Shown one piece after another: positions 1 through 8,941 of a stretch of 64,000 bases of DNA (its first letter is position 1; every line of letters begins with the position of its first letter). This DNA comes from Arcticibacter sp. (GTDB taxonomy: Bacteria > Bacteroidota > Bacteroidia > 2-12-FULL-35-15): assembly GCA_021155045.1 (NCBI GenBank), contig JAJNQB010000021.1, positions 124,001-188,000 of the forward strand. The letters are read 5' to 3'. Position numbers and translations under genes: made by a program. The notes below the pieces were generated by a model. The model saw only the letters and a list, made by a program, of their open reading frames with translations, did no database searches and was not told where the DNA came from.

Positions 1-1160
1 TGTGATTCTGCATTGTAATAATCTTCACTATCGCAAGTTAAACCGCCTAAATTTACTCGTTCGTACTCTTTATCCCAATTATTTATGGCTAATAAAATAA
101 ATTTTTGTTTGATACCCCAAGTATCTGGTAAGGTAGTAATGAATGAACTGTCAATCATATACCACAACTCATTATCATTTTGTTTTTTTACATCCACAAC
201 AGAATATAATGTTGCTCCACTTTCCCCTACTGTAAAACTTCCAAATTCAGTAAATATATTTGGTTCTTGTACTTCACGCTCTTCACAAATATTTTTTATT
301 TTCTGAATGATTTCATCTGCCATATAATCATAATCATAACTAAATCCTAATGATGTACGAATTGGAAAACCACCACCAATATCAAGGGAATCCAATGTTG
401 GACAAACCTTTTTTAAATCGCAATATACATTTATACATTTAGTAAGTTCACTCCAATAATAAGTAGTGTCTTTTATTCCCGTGTTGATGAAAAAGTGCAA
501 CATTTTTAATTCACACTTTTCACTTTTTTTAATTACCGTATTATAATAATCAATAATATCAGCTTGTCTGATTCCTAAACGAGAGGTATAAAATTCAAAT
601 TTAGGCTCTTCATCTGTTGCAACACGAATACCTACTTTAAATTTCTTTTTGCATAATTTTTCCAAAGCAGGCAATTCTCGTTTATTATCAAGAATAGGAA
701 TTACATTTGTAAAACCATCATTTACTAAATCACATATATACTTTAAATAAGTTGGTCTTTTATAACCATTATGAATTATAAAAGTATCTTTTGATATTTT
801 GCCAGCGCTATGTAATGCTCTAATCAAAGGAATATCAAAGGCAGATGAAGTTTCTAAATGAATATCATTTTCTAATGCTTCTTCCAAAACAAATTGAAAA
901 TGAGAGCTTTTAGTACAATAACAATATGTATATTTGCCTTTGTAATCAGCTTTAGCCATAGCAACATTAAATAGTTTTTTGGCTTTTTGAATTTGTGAAC
1001 TTATTTTTGGCAGATAATTTATTTTTAAAGGTGTACCGTACTTTTTAATAATATCCATCAAAGGAATGTCGTAAAAGTAAAGTTCATCATCTACAACACT
1101 AAATCCTTCTTGCGGAAAATCAAAGGTTTGTTGTATTAAGTCGCGGTATTTATTATCCAT
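1..1160 (-). CDS. speA: Arginine decarboxylase, partial (C-terminus outside window)
   Basis: This gene runs off the left edge. The visible 386 codons begin with ATG at 1160 (MDNKYRDLIQ). The family decarboxylates arginine to agmatine, the first step of the arginine route to putrescine, with PLP in a fold-III barrel. The PLP-lysine region reads YCYCTKSSHF (Lys at about residue 84), where alanine-racemase-fold enzymes have the Schiff-base lysine. LDIGGGFP is the glycine loop that holds the cofactor phosphate. Bacteroidota members are about 460 residues as I recall, so roughly 75 are missing. The gene is divergent from an arginase (1318-2262), so two arginine-consuming enzymes share one upstream region. 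Another fold-III basic amino-acid decarboxylase is possible. Confidence 0.8.
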   Translation of the reverse strand, partial: MDNKYRDLIQQTFDFPQEGFSVVDDELYFYDIPLMDIIKKYGTPLKINYLPKISSQIQKAKKLFNVAMAKADYKGKYTYCYCTKSSHFQFVLEEALENDIHLETSSAFDIPLIRALHSAGKISKDTFIIHNGYKRPTYLKYICDLVNDGFTNVIPILDNKRELPALEKLCKKKFKVGIRVATDEEPKFEFYTSRLGIRQADIIDYYNTVIKKSEKCELKMLHFFINTGIKDTTYYWSELTKCINVYCDLKKVCPTLDSLDIGGGFPIRTSLGFSYDYDYMADEIIQKIKNICEEREVQEPNIFTEFGSFTVGESGATLYSVVDVKKQNDNELWYMIDSSFITTLPDTWGIKQKFILLAINNWDKEYERVNLGGLTCDSEDYYNAES

Positions 1161-1200
1161 TAGTTAAAATAAAAAGGTTAATAATTAAATAAATTAAAAT

Positions 1201-1244
1201 GTAAGTAAGTTACCTTGTTAAATAATAGTCAAAGTAAGTAATTT
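1201..1244. promoter_or_regulatory. Repeated GTAAGTAA motif in divergent speA/arginase region
   Basis: The 157 bp between the two divergent start codons holds GTAAGTAAGTTAC at 1201-1213, which contains the perfect 9 bp palindrome GTAAGTTAC. A second AGTAAGTAA lies at about 1233-1241. Twofold symmetry and repetition between two divergent arginine genes suggest an operator. This is inference only; the region is AT-rich and short palindromes arise by chance. Confidence 0.25.
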
Positions 1245-1317
1245 AAATTAAAACTTAAAGTTATTTTATGGCATATTTTTTTAGTCATTAATTAACAATA
1301 TTGAATAAATAAACATT

Positions 1318-2262
1318 ATGAAAACAATAAAATTTATTGAAGTAAAATCAGAAATTGGAGCAGGAACAAGAGGTGCTAGTATGGGTGTGGATGCATTAAA
1401 AATTGCTGCGCTTGATTATGGAAGCAATATGTTTAAACAATTTGAATCTATTGAAATAAAAACAGAAAACCAACTTTTATTCGAGCCTGTTAAACAACCA
1501 TACTCTAAGCGTATTGGTGGAGTTTTATCAATATATGAACGATTAGCTACAACACTCTCCCAAACATTAAAGAAAAACAACTTTCCGATTGTATTGGCTG
1601 GCGACCACAGCACAGCGGGTGGAACCATTGCTGGTATTAAAATGGCATATCCAAAACAAAAGTTGGGAGTAATTTGGATTGATGCTCATGCCGACATCCA
1701 TAGCCCTTACACCACCCCTTCAGGCAACTTGCACGGAATGCCGATTGCTGCTTCATTAAATGAAGATAACATACAAAACAGAGTAAATAAACCGGATAAA
1801 GACACTGTAGATTTTTGGACTCGACTAAAAAGAGTTGGAGGAATTGCTCCTAAAATAACCTATAATGATTTGGTTTATATTGGAGTACGTGATGTAGAAC
1901 CAGAAGAAAGTTATTTACTTAAAAAACACAAAGTAAAAACATTTACTACAGCCGAAGTAAAACGTAATGGCGTTGAAAAAATAGCACGTGATGCTTTAGC
2001 TCATTTAACACATTGTAATTTAATTTATGTTTCATTTGATGTAGATAGCATGGATTCTTCTATCTCAAAAGGAACAGGAACACCTGTTCGTAATGGTATT
2101 ACCGAAAAAGAAGCAGGAAGTTTATGTGTACGTTTGATACAAAATGCAAAAGTTTGTTGTTTCGAAATTTGCGAAATAAATCCAACATTGGATAAAGAAA
2201 ATTTAATGGCTGAAAATACATTCGAGATTTTACAAAAAGTAGTAAGTCAATTGACGTATTAG
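1318..2262 (+). CDS. Arginase (ureohydrolase family)
   Basis: A 314-residue protein of the arginase/agmatinase superfamily, which hydrolyses guanidino groups at a binuclear Mn centre. Expected metal ligands are visible: GDHS (His97), DAHADIH (Asp122, His124, Asp126) and SFDVDSMD (Asp241, Asp243). It is called arginase rather than agmatinase because the stretch after the metal loop reads SPYTTPSGNLHGMP (His139). This matches the TTxSGNLHG segment of arginases, and CEINP (Glu286) matches the arginase glutamate. The product would be ornithine plus urea; no urease is visible in the window. The gene is divergent from arginine decarboxylase. ATG at 1318 gives a full-length protein. Arginase is favoured over formimidoylglutamase, but substrate is not proven. 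Confidence 0.87.
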   Translation: MKTIKFIEVKSEIGAGTRGASMGVDALKIAALDYGSNMFKQFESIEIKTENQLLFEPVKQPYSKRIGGVLSIYERLATTLSQTLKKNNFPIVLAGDHSTAGGTIAGIKMAYPKQKLGVIWIDAHADIHSPYTTPSGNLHGMPIAASLNEDNIQNRVNKPDKDTVDFWTRLKRVGGIAPKITYNDLVYIGVRDVEPEESYLLKKHKVKTFTTAEVKRNGVEKIARDALAHLTHCNLIYVSFDVDSMDSSISKGTGTPVRNGITEKEAGSLCVRLIQNAKVCCFEICEINPTLDKENLMAENTFEILQKVVSQLTY

Positions 2263-2297
2263 TTTTCTTAGTTGTTATCGATTTTCTTTTTATCAGA

Positions 2298-2324
2298 TGG
2301 AACGATTGTGTTTCGCTCGATTCC
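2298..2324 (+). repeat. Degenerate fragment of the multi-hairpin repeat
   Basis: The stretch 2298-2324 reads TGGAACGATT then GTGTTTCGCTCGATTCC. It aligns with the first hairpin of the repeat copies at 2418 and 3060 with several substitutions. It looks like a decayed third copy of which only the first module remains. Confidence 0.55.
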
Positions 2325-2417
2325 AAAAATTTCATAAAATGAAAAAAGGAACATTATGTTTAGTAATTTTTTTTGTTTCCTAAATATTAGGATTAGCAAT
2401 TATAGTACTAATGATTT

Positions 2418-2535
2418 CCCTGCTGGAGCGAGCGTGTTTCGCTCGTTCCCAATATTAAGTGGCGTCTCGCCACCATACAAATGGGCAAAATGCCCAATAA
2501 TAAAAGGCACAAGTTGAAAACTTCGCGCCTGCAGG
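2418..2535 (+). repeat. Multi-hairpin repeat, copy 1 (118 bp)
   Basis: Nearly identical to 3060-3176 in the same orientation. It carries four successive hairpins between imperfect terminal inverted repeats (CCTGCTGG at the left, CCTGCAGG at the right). Compared with copy 2 it has one extra T near the right end, A for G at the base of hairpin 2, and A for G at the base of hairpin 4. No coding frame runs through it convincingly. The 323 bp gap after the arginase holds only this copy and the degenerate fragment at 2298. Confidence 0.85.
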
Positions 2536-2585
2536 TTGTTGTTCATAAAAAAAATAATAAATATTAAAAAAACTATTTTTAAAAA

Positions 2586-3032
2586 ATGAAGAATTATATT
2601 AAAAAAGTATCGCTTGCAGTATTTTGTCTTTTTTTCATTCTTACGGGAGGTTGTGGTCCTAGTGAAATAACTAGGGAAGGTCAAAATTTATTAAATGAAA
2701 TTAAGGGGAAATACGACTGCTATGAAATCATTACTGGAAAAGGAGTTGAGATTGATAGAGATAATAATCGAATGAAATTTGTAAATGTTCGTTTTTGTGA
2801 ATGCTTTGGAGCATTAAACTATGATTCTATTCAAAAGTATAAGGCAATCCGAGAAGATATTTTACAAAAAATTGCACCATTTATTTTAAAGAAAAATGAG
2901 TATGATGCCATTGCTTTAGAGTTTGACTACGATAAGAATAGTCCATTCGGAACGAAAACATATTATTATAAATTTGACAATACATCCTTTATACTGTCAG
3001 ATTCAACTATTTTTAATAAGAAAAAAATGTAA
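2586..3032 (+). CDS. Small orphan lipoprotein
   Basis: A 148-residue protein of no family I recognise. It starts with a charged MKNYIKK, a hydrophobic stretch and a lipobox-like LTGGC (Cys at residue 23), so it is probably an envelope lipoprotein. The mature part is mixed alpha/beta in character with an acidic, Tyr-rich C-terminal half (EYDAIALEFDYDKN, TYYYKFDN). It is the only gene between the two direct copies of the 118 bp repeat, with about 50 bp upstream and 27 bp downstream before them. This bracket suggests the gene could be mobilised or lost as a unit by recombination between the repeats. Confidence 0.75.
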   Translation: MKNYIKKVSLAVFCLFFILTGGCGPSEITREGQNLLNEIKGKYDCYEIITGKGVEIDRDNNRMKFVNVRFCECFGALNYDSIQKYKAIREDILQKIAPFILKKNEYDAIALEFDYDKNSPFGTKTYYYKFDNTSFILSDSTIFNKKKM

Positions 3033-3059
3033 TGTTGGTGGTGTTCGAATTATCGTTTA

Positions 3060-3176
3060 CCCTGCTGGAGCGAGCGTGTTTCGCTCGTTCCCAATATTAG
3101 GTGGCGTCTCGCCACCATACAAATGGGCAAAATGCCCAATAATAAAAGGCACGAGTTGAAAACTCGCGCCAGCAGG
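3060..3176 (+). repeat. Multi-hairpin repeat, copy 2 (117 bp)
   Basis: Perfect 8 bp terminal inverted repeats (CCTGCTGG 3061-3068, CCAGCAGG 3169-3176) enclose four hairpins. H1 spans 3067-3091 (10 bp stem with one G-T pair, loop TGTTT). H2 spans 3100-3116 (GGTGGCG/CGCCACC). H3 spans 3124-3138 (TGGGCA/TGCCCA). H4 spans 3152-3166 (CGAGTT/AACTCG). The fold would be a five-way junction in single-stranded DNA or RNA. It sits between the lipoprotein gene and the 3' end of dnaE. Confidence 0.85.
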
Positions 3177-3213
3177 ATACTATTTTGCACCTTCATCCAC
3201 TATGTTTTTTGGT

Positions 3214-6200
3214 TTAATTTTGATTTAATCTATATTCAAATTTATTCTCCTCTAACAAGTCCAACAATTCATTATTAGGATTTAGTTTAATTTTTTTAGA
3301 TGGCATATCCACAGAAATACCTTCTTCTCCATCAATAATTCTAAATCGCAGCAGACAATTTTTAGGCTGTGCTTCTTCATTTTGTTTGATGATATTGCTA
3401 ATTCTTTCAATTAAATCATCATTCACCACTTTTAACGGAAGATTTACCGTAATTGTTTTTGCAAGCTTATCACGCAACTCCGAAAGTAATTGAATCAATG
3501 AAACTTTAAATTCTAAATCTGTTGGGTTTCCATATCGCGGTTGATATTTACCTCTAATAAATAAAAACAAACCATCAATCATGTATTGTTTGAATTTGAT
3601 ATAATCTTCACCAAAAAATGCAATTTCTGTTGATTCGGAATAATCTTCAATTGTAATTTTACCCCATGGCTTTCCTTTTTGTGTCATACCATGATATACG
3701 TTGGTAACAATACCTCCAAAGCTTAATTCCTTGTTTTTATTTTCATCAATATTTTTTATATCGGTAAGTTTGTTGTTACAAAAATTATCCAATTCTAATT
3801 TATAGGTATCTAATGGATGACCAGAAATAAAGAATCCTACAACATCTTTTTCATATTTTAATTGTTGAATATTTCCCCATGGTTCTGATTTTGGAACGGT
3901 TGGCTCTGGCATATCCACTTCACTTGCATCGCCAAACAATGAAACTTGTGATGAGTTTAGCCCTTCTTGATAAGCATTTCCAAAGCGAATTATTTTTTCT
4001 AAAAAATTAATATTATCGTTTCCTTCTAAATGAAAATAGGTTGCTCTTGGAATACCAAAGGAATCGAATCCTCCAGCATAAGCTAAACTTTCGAATGTTT
4101 TTTTATTTGCAGCACGTAAATTTATTCTTCTTACTAAATCAAAAATATTTTTGTAGTGCCCATTTTTTTGTCGTTCTTCAACAATAGAAATAACAGCAGC
4201 TTCGCCCACTCCTTTTACTGCACCCATTCCAAAACGGATTTGTCCTGCTTTGTTTACACTAAACTGGTAATCACTTTCATTCACATCTGGACCTAAAACC
4301 GTAACGCCCATACGTTTACATTCATCCATGAAGAATGTAATTTTATCAATATTACTCAAATTATGAGTAAGTACCGAAGCCATGTATTCACCGGGATAAT
4401 GCGCTTTTAAATAGGCTGTTTGATAAGCAACAAAAGCATAACAGGTTGAATGTGATTTGTTAAATGCATATTGTGCAAATGCTTCCCAGTCGGTCCAAAT
4501 TTTTTCAAGTTTATCAGCAGCTAAACCTTTTGCAGTAGCTCCTTCAATAAACTTGCTTTTCATTTTATCAAGAGTAGCTTTATCTTTTTTACCCATTGCT
4601 TTACGCAACACATCGGCATCGCCTTTGCTAAAACCTGCTAATTTTTGCGAAAGCAACATCACCTGCTCCTGATAAACGGTAATACCATACGTATCGCCAA
4701 GATATTCTTCCATCTCTGGCAAATCATATTCTACTTTTTCGATTCCATGTTTACGCTTGATAAAATTAGGAATATACTCTATCGGACCTGGTCGATACAA
4801 AGCATTCATGGCAATTAAATCGGCAAACTTATCCGGTTTTAAATTGATAAGATGTTTTTGCATTCCGGCACTTTCAAATTGAAAAGTACCATTGGTATCA
4901 CCTCGTTGATACAATTCAAATGTTTTTGCATCATCTAATGGTACTTCATCAATTTCTATTTCAACTCCATGATTTTGTTTTATCAATTTTAATGCATCAC
5001 GAATAATTGTTAATGTTTTTAAACCAAGAAAATCCATTTTAATTACACCAGCATCTTCAATAACTTTTCCATCATATTGTGTAATGTATAAATTTGTATC
5101 CTTAGATGTAGCAATAGGAATAATTTCTGTTAAATCTTTTGGAGCAATGATAATACCTGCAGCATGAATTCCCGTTCCACGCACAGAACCTTCGAGAATT
5201 AAGGCTTCTCTCAACACATCAGCTTGTACATCATTTCCATTCATTATCAGACGTAATTTTTTTACATCCTCTAATTCATCTTTAGTTAAATTTTCTTTGT
5301 CTTCTAAACTTTTTTCTCCGCTTAAAGGAGCTGTAAGGATTCTTTTTAATTCAATACCTGGTCGTTCAGGAACTAATTTTGCAAGCGCATTGGAATCGGG
5401 TAAAGGCAAATCTAAAACACGAGCAACATCTTTTATACTCATCTTAGCAGCCATTGTACCGTACGTAACAATTTGTGCTACTTGACTTTTTCCGTATTTA
5501 TCTACAACATAGTCAATAACCTTTTGGCGACCTTCATCATCAAAATCGGTATCAATATCGGGCATTGACTTACGATCAGGATTTAAAAAACGCTCAAATA
5601 GTAAATTGTATTTTATAGGGTCTATATTTGTAATTCCAATACAATAAGCAACTGCAGAACCTGCTGCAGAACCACGTCCAGGACCAACAAAAACGCCAAT
5701 ATCTCTGCCTGCTTTTATAAAATCTGCAACAATTAAAAAGTAGCCAGCAAAACCCATTGTTTTAATTGTAAACAACTCAAAATTTAATCGTTCTTCTACT
5801 TCGGGTAAAATATCACCGTAACGTTTTTTTGCTCCAGTAAAAGTTAAATGTTTTAGATATTCCCATTGATTCAAAACGCTATCGCTATGAATTTGAAATT
5901 CAGTTGGAATAGGAAAATTGGGCAATAAAATATCTTGTTTTAATTTTAAAGGAGTAATCTTATCTACTATTTCATTGGTATTGTCAATAGCTTCGGGCAA
6001 GTCGCTAAACAACGAAGACATTTCTTCTGTTGTTTTAAAATAAAATTGGTCGTTATAAAAAGCAAACCGTTTTCCTTTTGAGGATGAATCATCAGAAAAA
6101 TCTTTCATGGTAGGTGTACTTTGTTTTTCACCTGTATTGATGCACAATAAAATATCATGCGCATTGGAATTTTCTACATCTACATAATGAGAATCATTTG

Positions 6201-6831
6201 AAGCAATAATTTTTACATTGTATTTTTTAGCAAGTTTTAATAAAACTTCATTCACCAGATTTTGTTCAGGAATATCATGGCGTTGTAATTCCACATAATA
6301 ATCTTCACCAAATAAATCCAACCACCATTTGAATTCTATTTCGCCAGCATCTTCTCCATCTTTTAAAATCACTCTTGGAACAGAAGCTCCCAAACAACAA
6401 GTAGTAGCAATTAAGCCTTTATGATATTTTAAAATAAGCTCTTTATCAATTCGAGGATATTTACCATAAAGCCCTTCGATAAAGCCTAATGAACAAAGTT
6501 TAACTAGATTTTGATATCCTTCTGCATTTTTAGCTAATAGCAATTGGTGATATCGAACATCTTTATCTTCTTTTGTAAATTGTTGTTTATCTCTATTTGC
6601 AACCACATAAAATTCGCAACCAACAATTGGTTTTATCTTATTTGGATTTTCAGGAGTATTGTATTTACCAGCTTCGGCAACAAATTTAAAAACACCAAAC
6701 ATATTACCATGGTCTGTAATGGCAATAGCAGGCATATTATTATTTACTGCTTTTTTATATAAAGATGAAATATCAGCAGCACCGTCTAATAAAGAAAATT
6801 GAGTATGTACATGTAAATGAGAAAATTTCAT
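3214..6831 (-). CDS. dnaE: DNA polymerase III alpha subunit
   Basis: The replicative polymerase catalytic subunit, 1205 residues. The N-terminal PHP domain starts HVHTQFSLLDG and has ITDHGNM. The palm carries PDIDTDFDD with catalytic aspartates at about 425 and 427. Central and finger motifs such as FVGPGRGSAAGSAV and YGTMAAKMS are intact. QVSLF at about residue 962 matches the internal beta-clamp binding motif. No exonuclease domain interrupts the PHP region, so this is DnaE rather than PolC. ATG at 6831 gives the canonical MKFSHLHVH start. An 8 bp TAAATTTA box lies about 65 bp upstream. Confidence 0.97.
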   Translation of the reverse strand: MKFSHLHVHTQFSLLDGAADISSLYKKAVNNNMPAIAITDHGNMFGVFKFVAEAGKYNTPENPNKIKPIVGCEFYVVANRDKQQFTKEDKDVRYHQLLLAKNAEGYQNLVKLCSLGFIEGLYGKYPRIDKELILKYHKGLIATTCCLGASVPRVILKDGEDAGEIEFKWWLDLFGEDYYVELQRHDIPEQNLVNEVLLKLAKKYNVKIIASNDSHYVDVENSNAHDILLCINTGEKQSTPTMKDFSDDSSSKGKRFAFYNDQFYFKTTEEMSSLFSDLPEAIDNTNEIVDKITPLKLKQDILLPNFPIPTEFQIHSDSVLNQWEYLKHLTFTGAKKRYGDILPEVEERLNFELFTIKTMGFAGYFLIVADFIKAGRDIGVFVGPGRGSAAGSAVAYCIGITNIDPIKYNLLFERFLNPDRKSMPDIDTDFDDEGRQKVIDYVVDKYGKSQVAQIVTYGTMAAKMSIKDVARVLDLPLPDSNALAKLVPERPGIELKRILTAPLSGEKSLEDKENLTKDELEDVKKLRLIMNGNDVQADVLREALILEGSVRGTGIHAAGIIIAPKDLTEIIPIATSKDTNLYITQYDGKVIEDAGVIKMDFLGLKTLTIIRDALKLIKQNHGVEIEIDEVPLDDAKTFELYQRGDTNGTFQFESAGMQKHLINLKPDKFADLIAMNALYRPGPIEYIPNFIKRKHGIEKVEYDLPEMEEYLGDTYGITVYQEQVMLLSQKLAGFSKGDADVLRKAMGKKDKATLDKMKSKFIEGATAKGLAADKLEKIWTDWEAFAQYAFNKSHSTCYAFVAYQTAYLKAHYPGEYMASVLTHNLSNIDKITFFMDECKRMGVTVLGPDVNESDYQFSVNKAGQIRFGMGAVKGVGEAAVISIVEERQKNGHYKNIFDLVRRINLRAANKKTFESLAYAGGFDSFGIPRATYFHLEGNDNINFLEKIIRFGNAYQEGLNSSQVSLFGDASEVDMPEPTVPKSEPWGNIQQLKYEKDVVGFFISGHPLDTYKLELDNFCNNKLTDIKNIDENKNKELSFGGIVTNVYHGMTQKGKPWGKITIEDYSESTEIAFFGEDYIKFKQYMIDGLFLFIRGKYQPRYGNPTDLEFKVSLIQLLSELRDKLAKTITVNLPLKVVNDDLIERISNIIKQNEEAQPKNCLLRFRIIDGEEGISVDMPSKKIKLNPNNELLDLLEENKFEYRLNQN

Positions 6832-6969
6832 TATTGTTTAGAGTATTATAAATTCAACAGCAAGTTCTTAAAACGCCAACAAAAATATTGGATTGTAAAT
6901 TTAAGGAATAATGATTTTAATTTAGGTGAGTGTTGAAAAGTATGCAAAAATTATTTTTATTCTCAAAAA

Positions 6970-7005
6970 CACTTGATACACTTGATACGCTTGATACACT
7001 TGGCA
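6970..7005. repeat. Four tandem 9 bp repeats
   Basis: CACTTGATA, CACTTGATA, CGCTTGATA and CACTTGGCA follow each other without gaps between the dnaE upstream region and the 3' end of the SLC13 gene. It looks like a small drifting microsatellite. No function is evident. Confidence 0.8.
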
Positions 7006-7064
7006 TTTCGAACAAATAAAGAATTCTCATCTTATTTGAAATGTTTTTTAGGTTTCATTCAAAA

Positions 7065-8522
7065 TTAAATAATAATCATTACTAATAACGTAATCAATAC
7101 TATACCAATAATATCAATAAAAAAACCTGCTTTTAGCATATCATTTACCTTAATGCGATTACTACCAAAAACAATGGTATTTGGAGCTGTGGCAACGGGT
7201 AACATAAATCCTAATGACGAAGCTAATGTTGCAGGGATTAATAATATTAATGGATGAATATTCATGTTTTGTTGTACCACAATTAAAACAGGTAACATTA
7301 ATTGAATACAAGCAACATTAGAAGCAAATTCGCTGATAATGGTAATAAGTAAACACATTACCAAAATAAATAAATACAAATTTGTTCCTTCCGAAAACTG
7401 AAGCTGTGAAGCAATAAAGTTACTTAAACCCGAAATTTCGAATCCTTTCGCCAGAGCAAATCCTCCGCCAAACAAAAGAATAATGTCAAAAGGAAGTTTT
7501 GATACTTCTGTCCAAGAAATAAGTTTTTTATCCTTTTCATTTTTTGATGGAATAAAAAACAACAACAAAGCCATGAACAAAGCTACAGTACTGTCATTTA
7601 TATACTCTTTTTTATCAAACAGGTTGTTCCAACCTTTTATCTGAAAAAAGCCCAAATCAATATCTGCTCTTGTAAACCAAAGTAAAGCTGTAATTATAAA
7701 AACAGTAGAAACTACTTTTTCTTCGAAAGATATTTTTCCAAGTTTTTTATATGCATCATTAAAATAATTTTTTTCTACCGCTAAGTCCATTCCTTTTTTA
7801 ATGAACAACTTTTTTAAAATAAAAAACGTAAGTACTAAAAAAACGAGCGCCAAAGGAAATGCAATTTTGAACCAAACAAAAAAATTCAAATCATGATTAT
7901 TTGCAAATTTATCATTGTATTCACGCAAAAAAATCATATTGGTTGGAGTCCCCACTAAAGTTGCCATACCACCAATAGAAGCAGAATATGCCAAACCAAT
8001 TAATAATGCTTTTGAAATATTTTGCGAATGTTTTTCTTCCGAAAAATGTTGTTCAATTTGAACTACAATTGCAAGCACAGCAGAAATTAACATCATTACT
8101 GTTGCAGTATTTGAAATCCACATGGAAAGAATAAAAGAAGTAAACATAATTCCAAATAATATTCGAGAAGGGCTTGTTCCTACTTTGGTTAAAATTTTTA
8201 AAGCAATACGTTTATGTAAATCCCAACGTTCAATAGCAAATGCAATAATAAAACCTCCAATAAATAAAAATATGATAGGGTCCATGTATTGTGTTGCCAT
8301 TAATTTTGAATCTGCAATCCCAAAAAGCGGAATCACTATCATAGGAAGTAAGGCTGTAACAGCTAAATGAACGGCCTCTGTTAGCCACCAAATAGACATC
8401 CACAGAGCAACAGCAGCCATTTTAGTTACTAGAGGATTTTCAGGAACAAAATCAAAAAATAAAATTATTATTGCAGCTATTAGTGGTGCAACAAGTAGTT
8501 TTACTATTTTTAAGGTCTTCAT
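7065..8522 (-). CDS. SLC13/DASS-family sodium:anion symporter
   Basis: A 485-residue integral membrane protein with about a dozen hydrophobic segments. It carries hallmarks of the divalent anion:Na+ symporter family: SNTATVMML near residue 140, GTPTNMIF near 200, and a second-repeat region SEFASN with ATAPNTIVFGS near the C-terminus. Substrates in this family are C4-dicarboxylates, citrate or sulfate; the sequence does not decide which. ATG at 8522 is followed by a hydrophobic first helix. The gene is divergent from a lipoprotein gene whose start codon lies only about 20 bp away. Confidence 0.88.
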   Translation of the reverse strand: MKTLKIVKLLVAPLIAAIIILFFDFVPENPLVTKMAAVALWMSIWWLTEAVHLAVTALLPMIVIPLFGIADSKLMATQYMDPIIFLFIGGFIIAFAIERWDLHKRIALKILTKVGTSPSRILFGIMFTSFILSMWISNTATVMMLISAVLAIVVQIEQHFSEEKHSQNISKALLIGLAYSASIGGMATLVGTPTNMIFLREYNDKFANNHDLNFFVWFKIAFPLALVFLVLTFFILKKLFIKKGMDLAVEKNYFNDAYKKLGKISFEEKVVSTVFIITALLWFTRADIDLGFFQIKGWNNLFDKKEYINDSTVALFMALLLFFIPSKNEKDKKLISWTEVSKLPFDIILLFGGGFALAKGFEISGLSNFIASQLQFSEGTNLYLFILVMCLLITIISEFASNVACIQLMLPVLIVVQQNMNIHPLILLIPATLASSLGFMLPVATAPNTIVFGSNRIKVNDMLKAGFFIDIIGIVLITLLVMIII

Positions 8523-8542
8523 TAACGTTATCTATTGTTTTA

Positions 8543-8869
8543 ATGCAAAGCAAACTTAAACAAATTGTTTTAATACTACTTGTAGTTTTATCAGCCTCCT
8601 GCTCAAAAAAAGTAGCGGGATTAAAAGCTTTTCCTGAAGAAGAAATAAAAGAGGGTTATACAAAAGCAACGGTTGTATATTCTACTGTGGATGGTTGTAA
8701 TTGGCTACTACAAATAGAAAATGAGAAAAAAGTGGAACCCATTAACTTAAAAGAAGAATTCAAAAAAGATAAATTAAAAGTTTGGATAAAGTATGTAATT
8801 AAAAAAGGTGCTGTTGGAATTTGTATGGCAGGAGAAATTGTTACGCTTACTGAAATTGAATTAAGATAA
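8543..8869 (+). CDS. Small conserved-type lipoprotein
   Basis: A 108-residue protein starting at ATG 8543; the frame is open further upstream but would then overlap the divergent transporter. The N-terminus MQSKLKQIVLILLVVLSASC is a signal peptide with lipobox LSASC. The mature part reads like a small beta-barrel: VDGCNWLLQIE, KVEPINL, KVWIKY and GICMAGEIVTLTEIE, with two further cysteines. The DGC...LEP.NL pattern is familiar to me from short Bacteroidota lipoproteins without a named function. It ends 72 bp before fmt and may be co-transcribed. Confidence 0.75.
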   Translation: MQSKLKQIVLILLVVLSASCSKKVAGLKAFPEEEIKEGYTKATVVYSTVDGCNWLLQIENEKKVEPINLKEEFKKDKLKVWIKYVIKKGAVGICMAGEIVTLTEIELR

Positions 8870-8879
8870 ATTAAAAAAA

Positions 8880-8901
8880 GTTGGCAGTTGGCAGCTGGCA
8901 A
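8880..8901. repeat. Short GTTGGCA word repeat
   Basis: The gap before fmt contains GTTGGCAGTTGGCAGCTGGC, three near-identical 7 bp words. It resembles the other drifting short-word repeats found between genes in this window. Confidence 0.6.
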
Positions 8902-8941
8902 AATAAAAAAATCAAAAAAGGAAAGAAGCAAATAAGAAAGA

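Noticed and set aside
2400..2684. Open frame of 94 codons on the minus strand
   Set aside because: It is made almost entirely of the hairpin repeat and the antisense of the lipoprotein start; no family resemblance.
8471..8542. Longer N-terminus for the lipoprotein at 8543
   Set aside because: It would overlap the divergent transporter start and place extra hydrophobic residues before a good signal peptide and lipobox.
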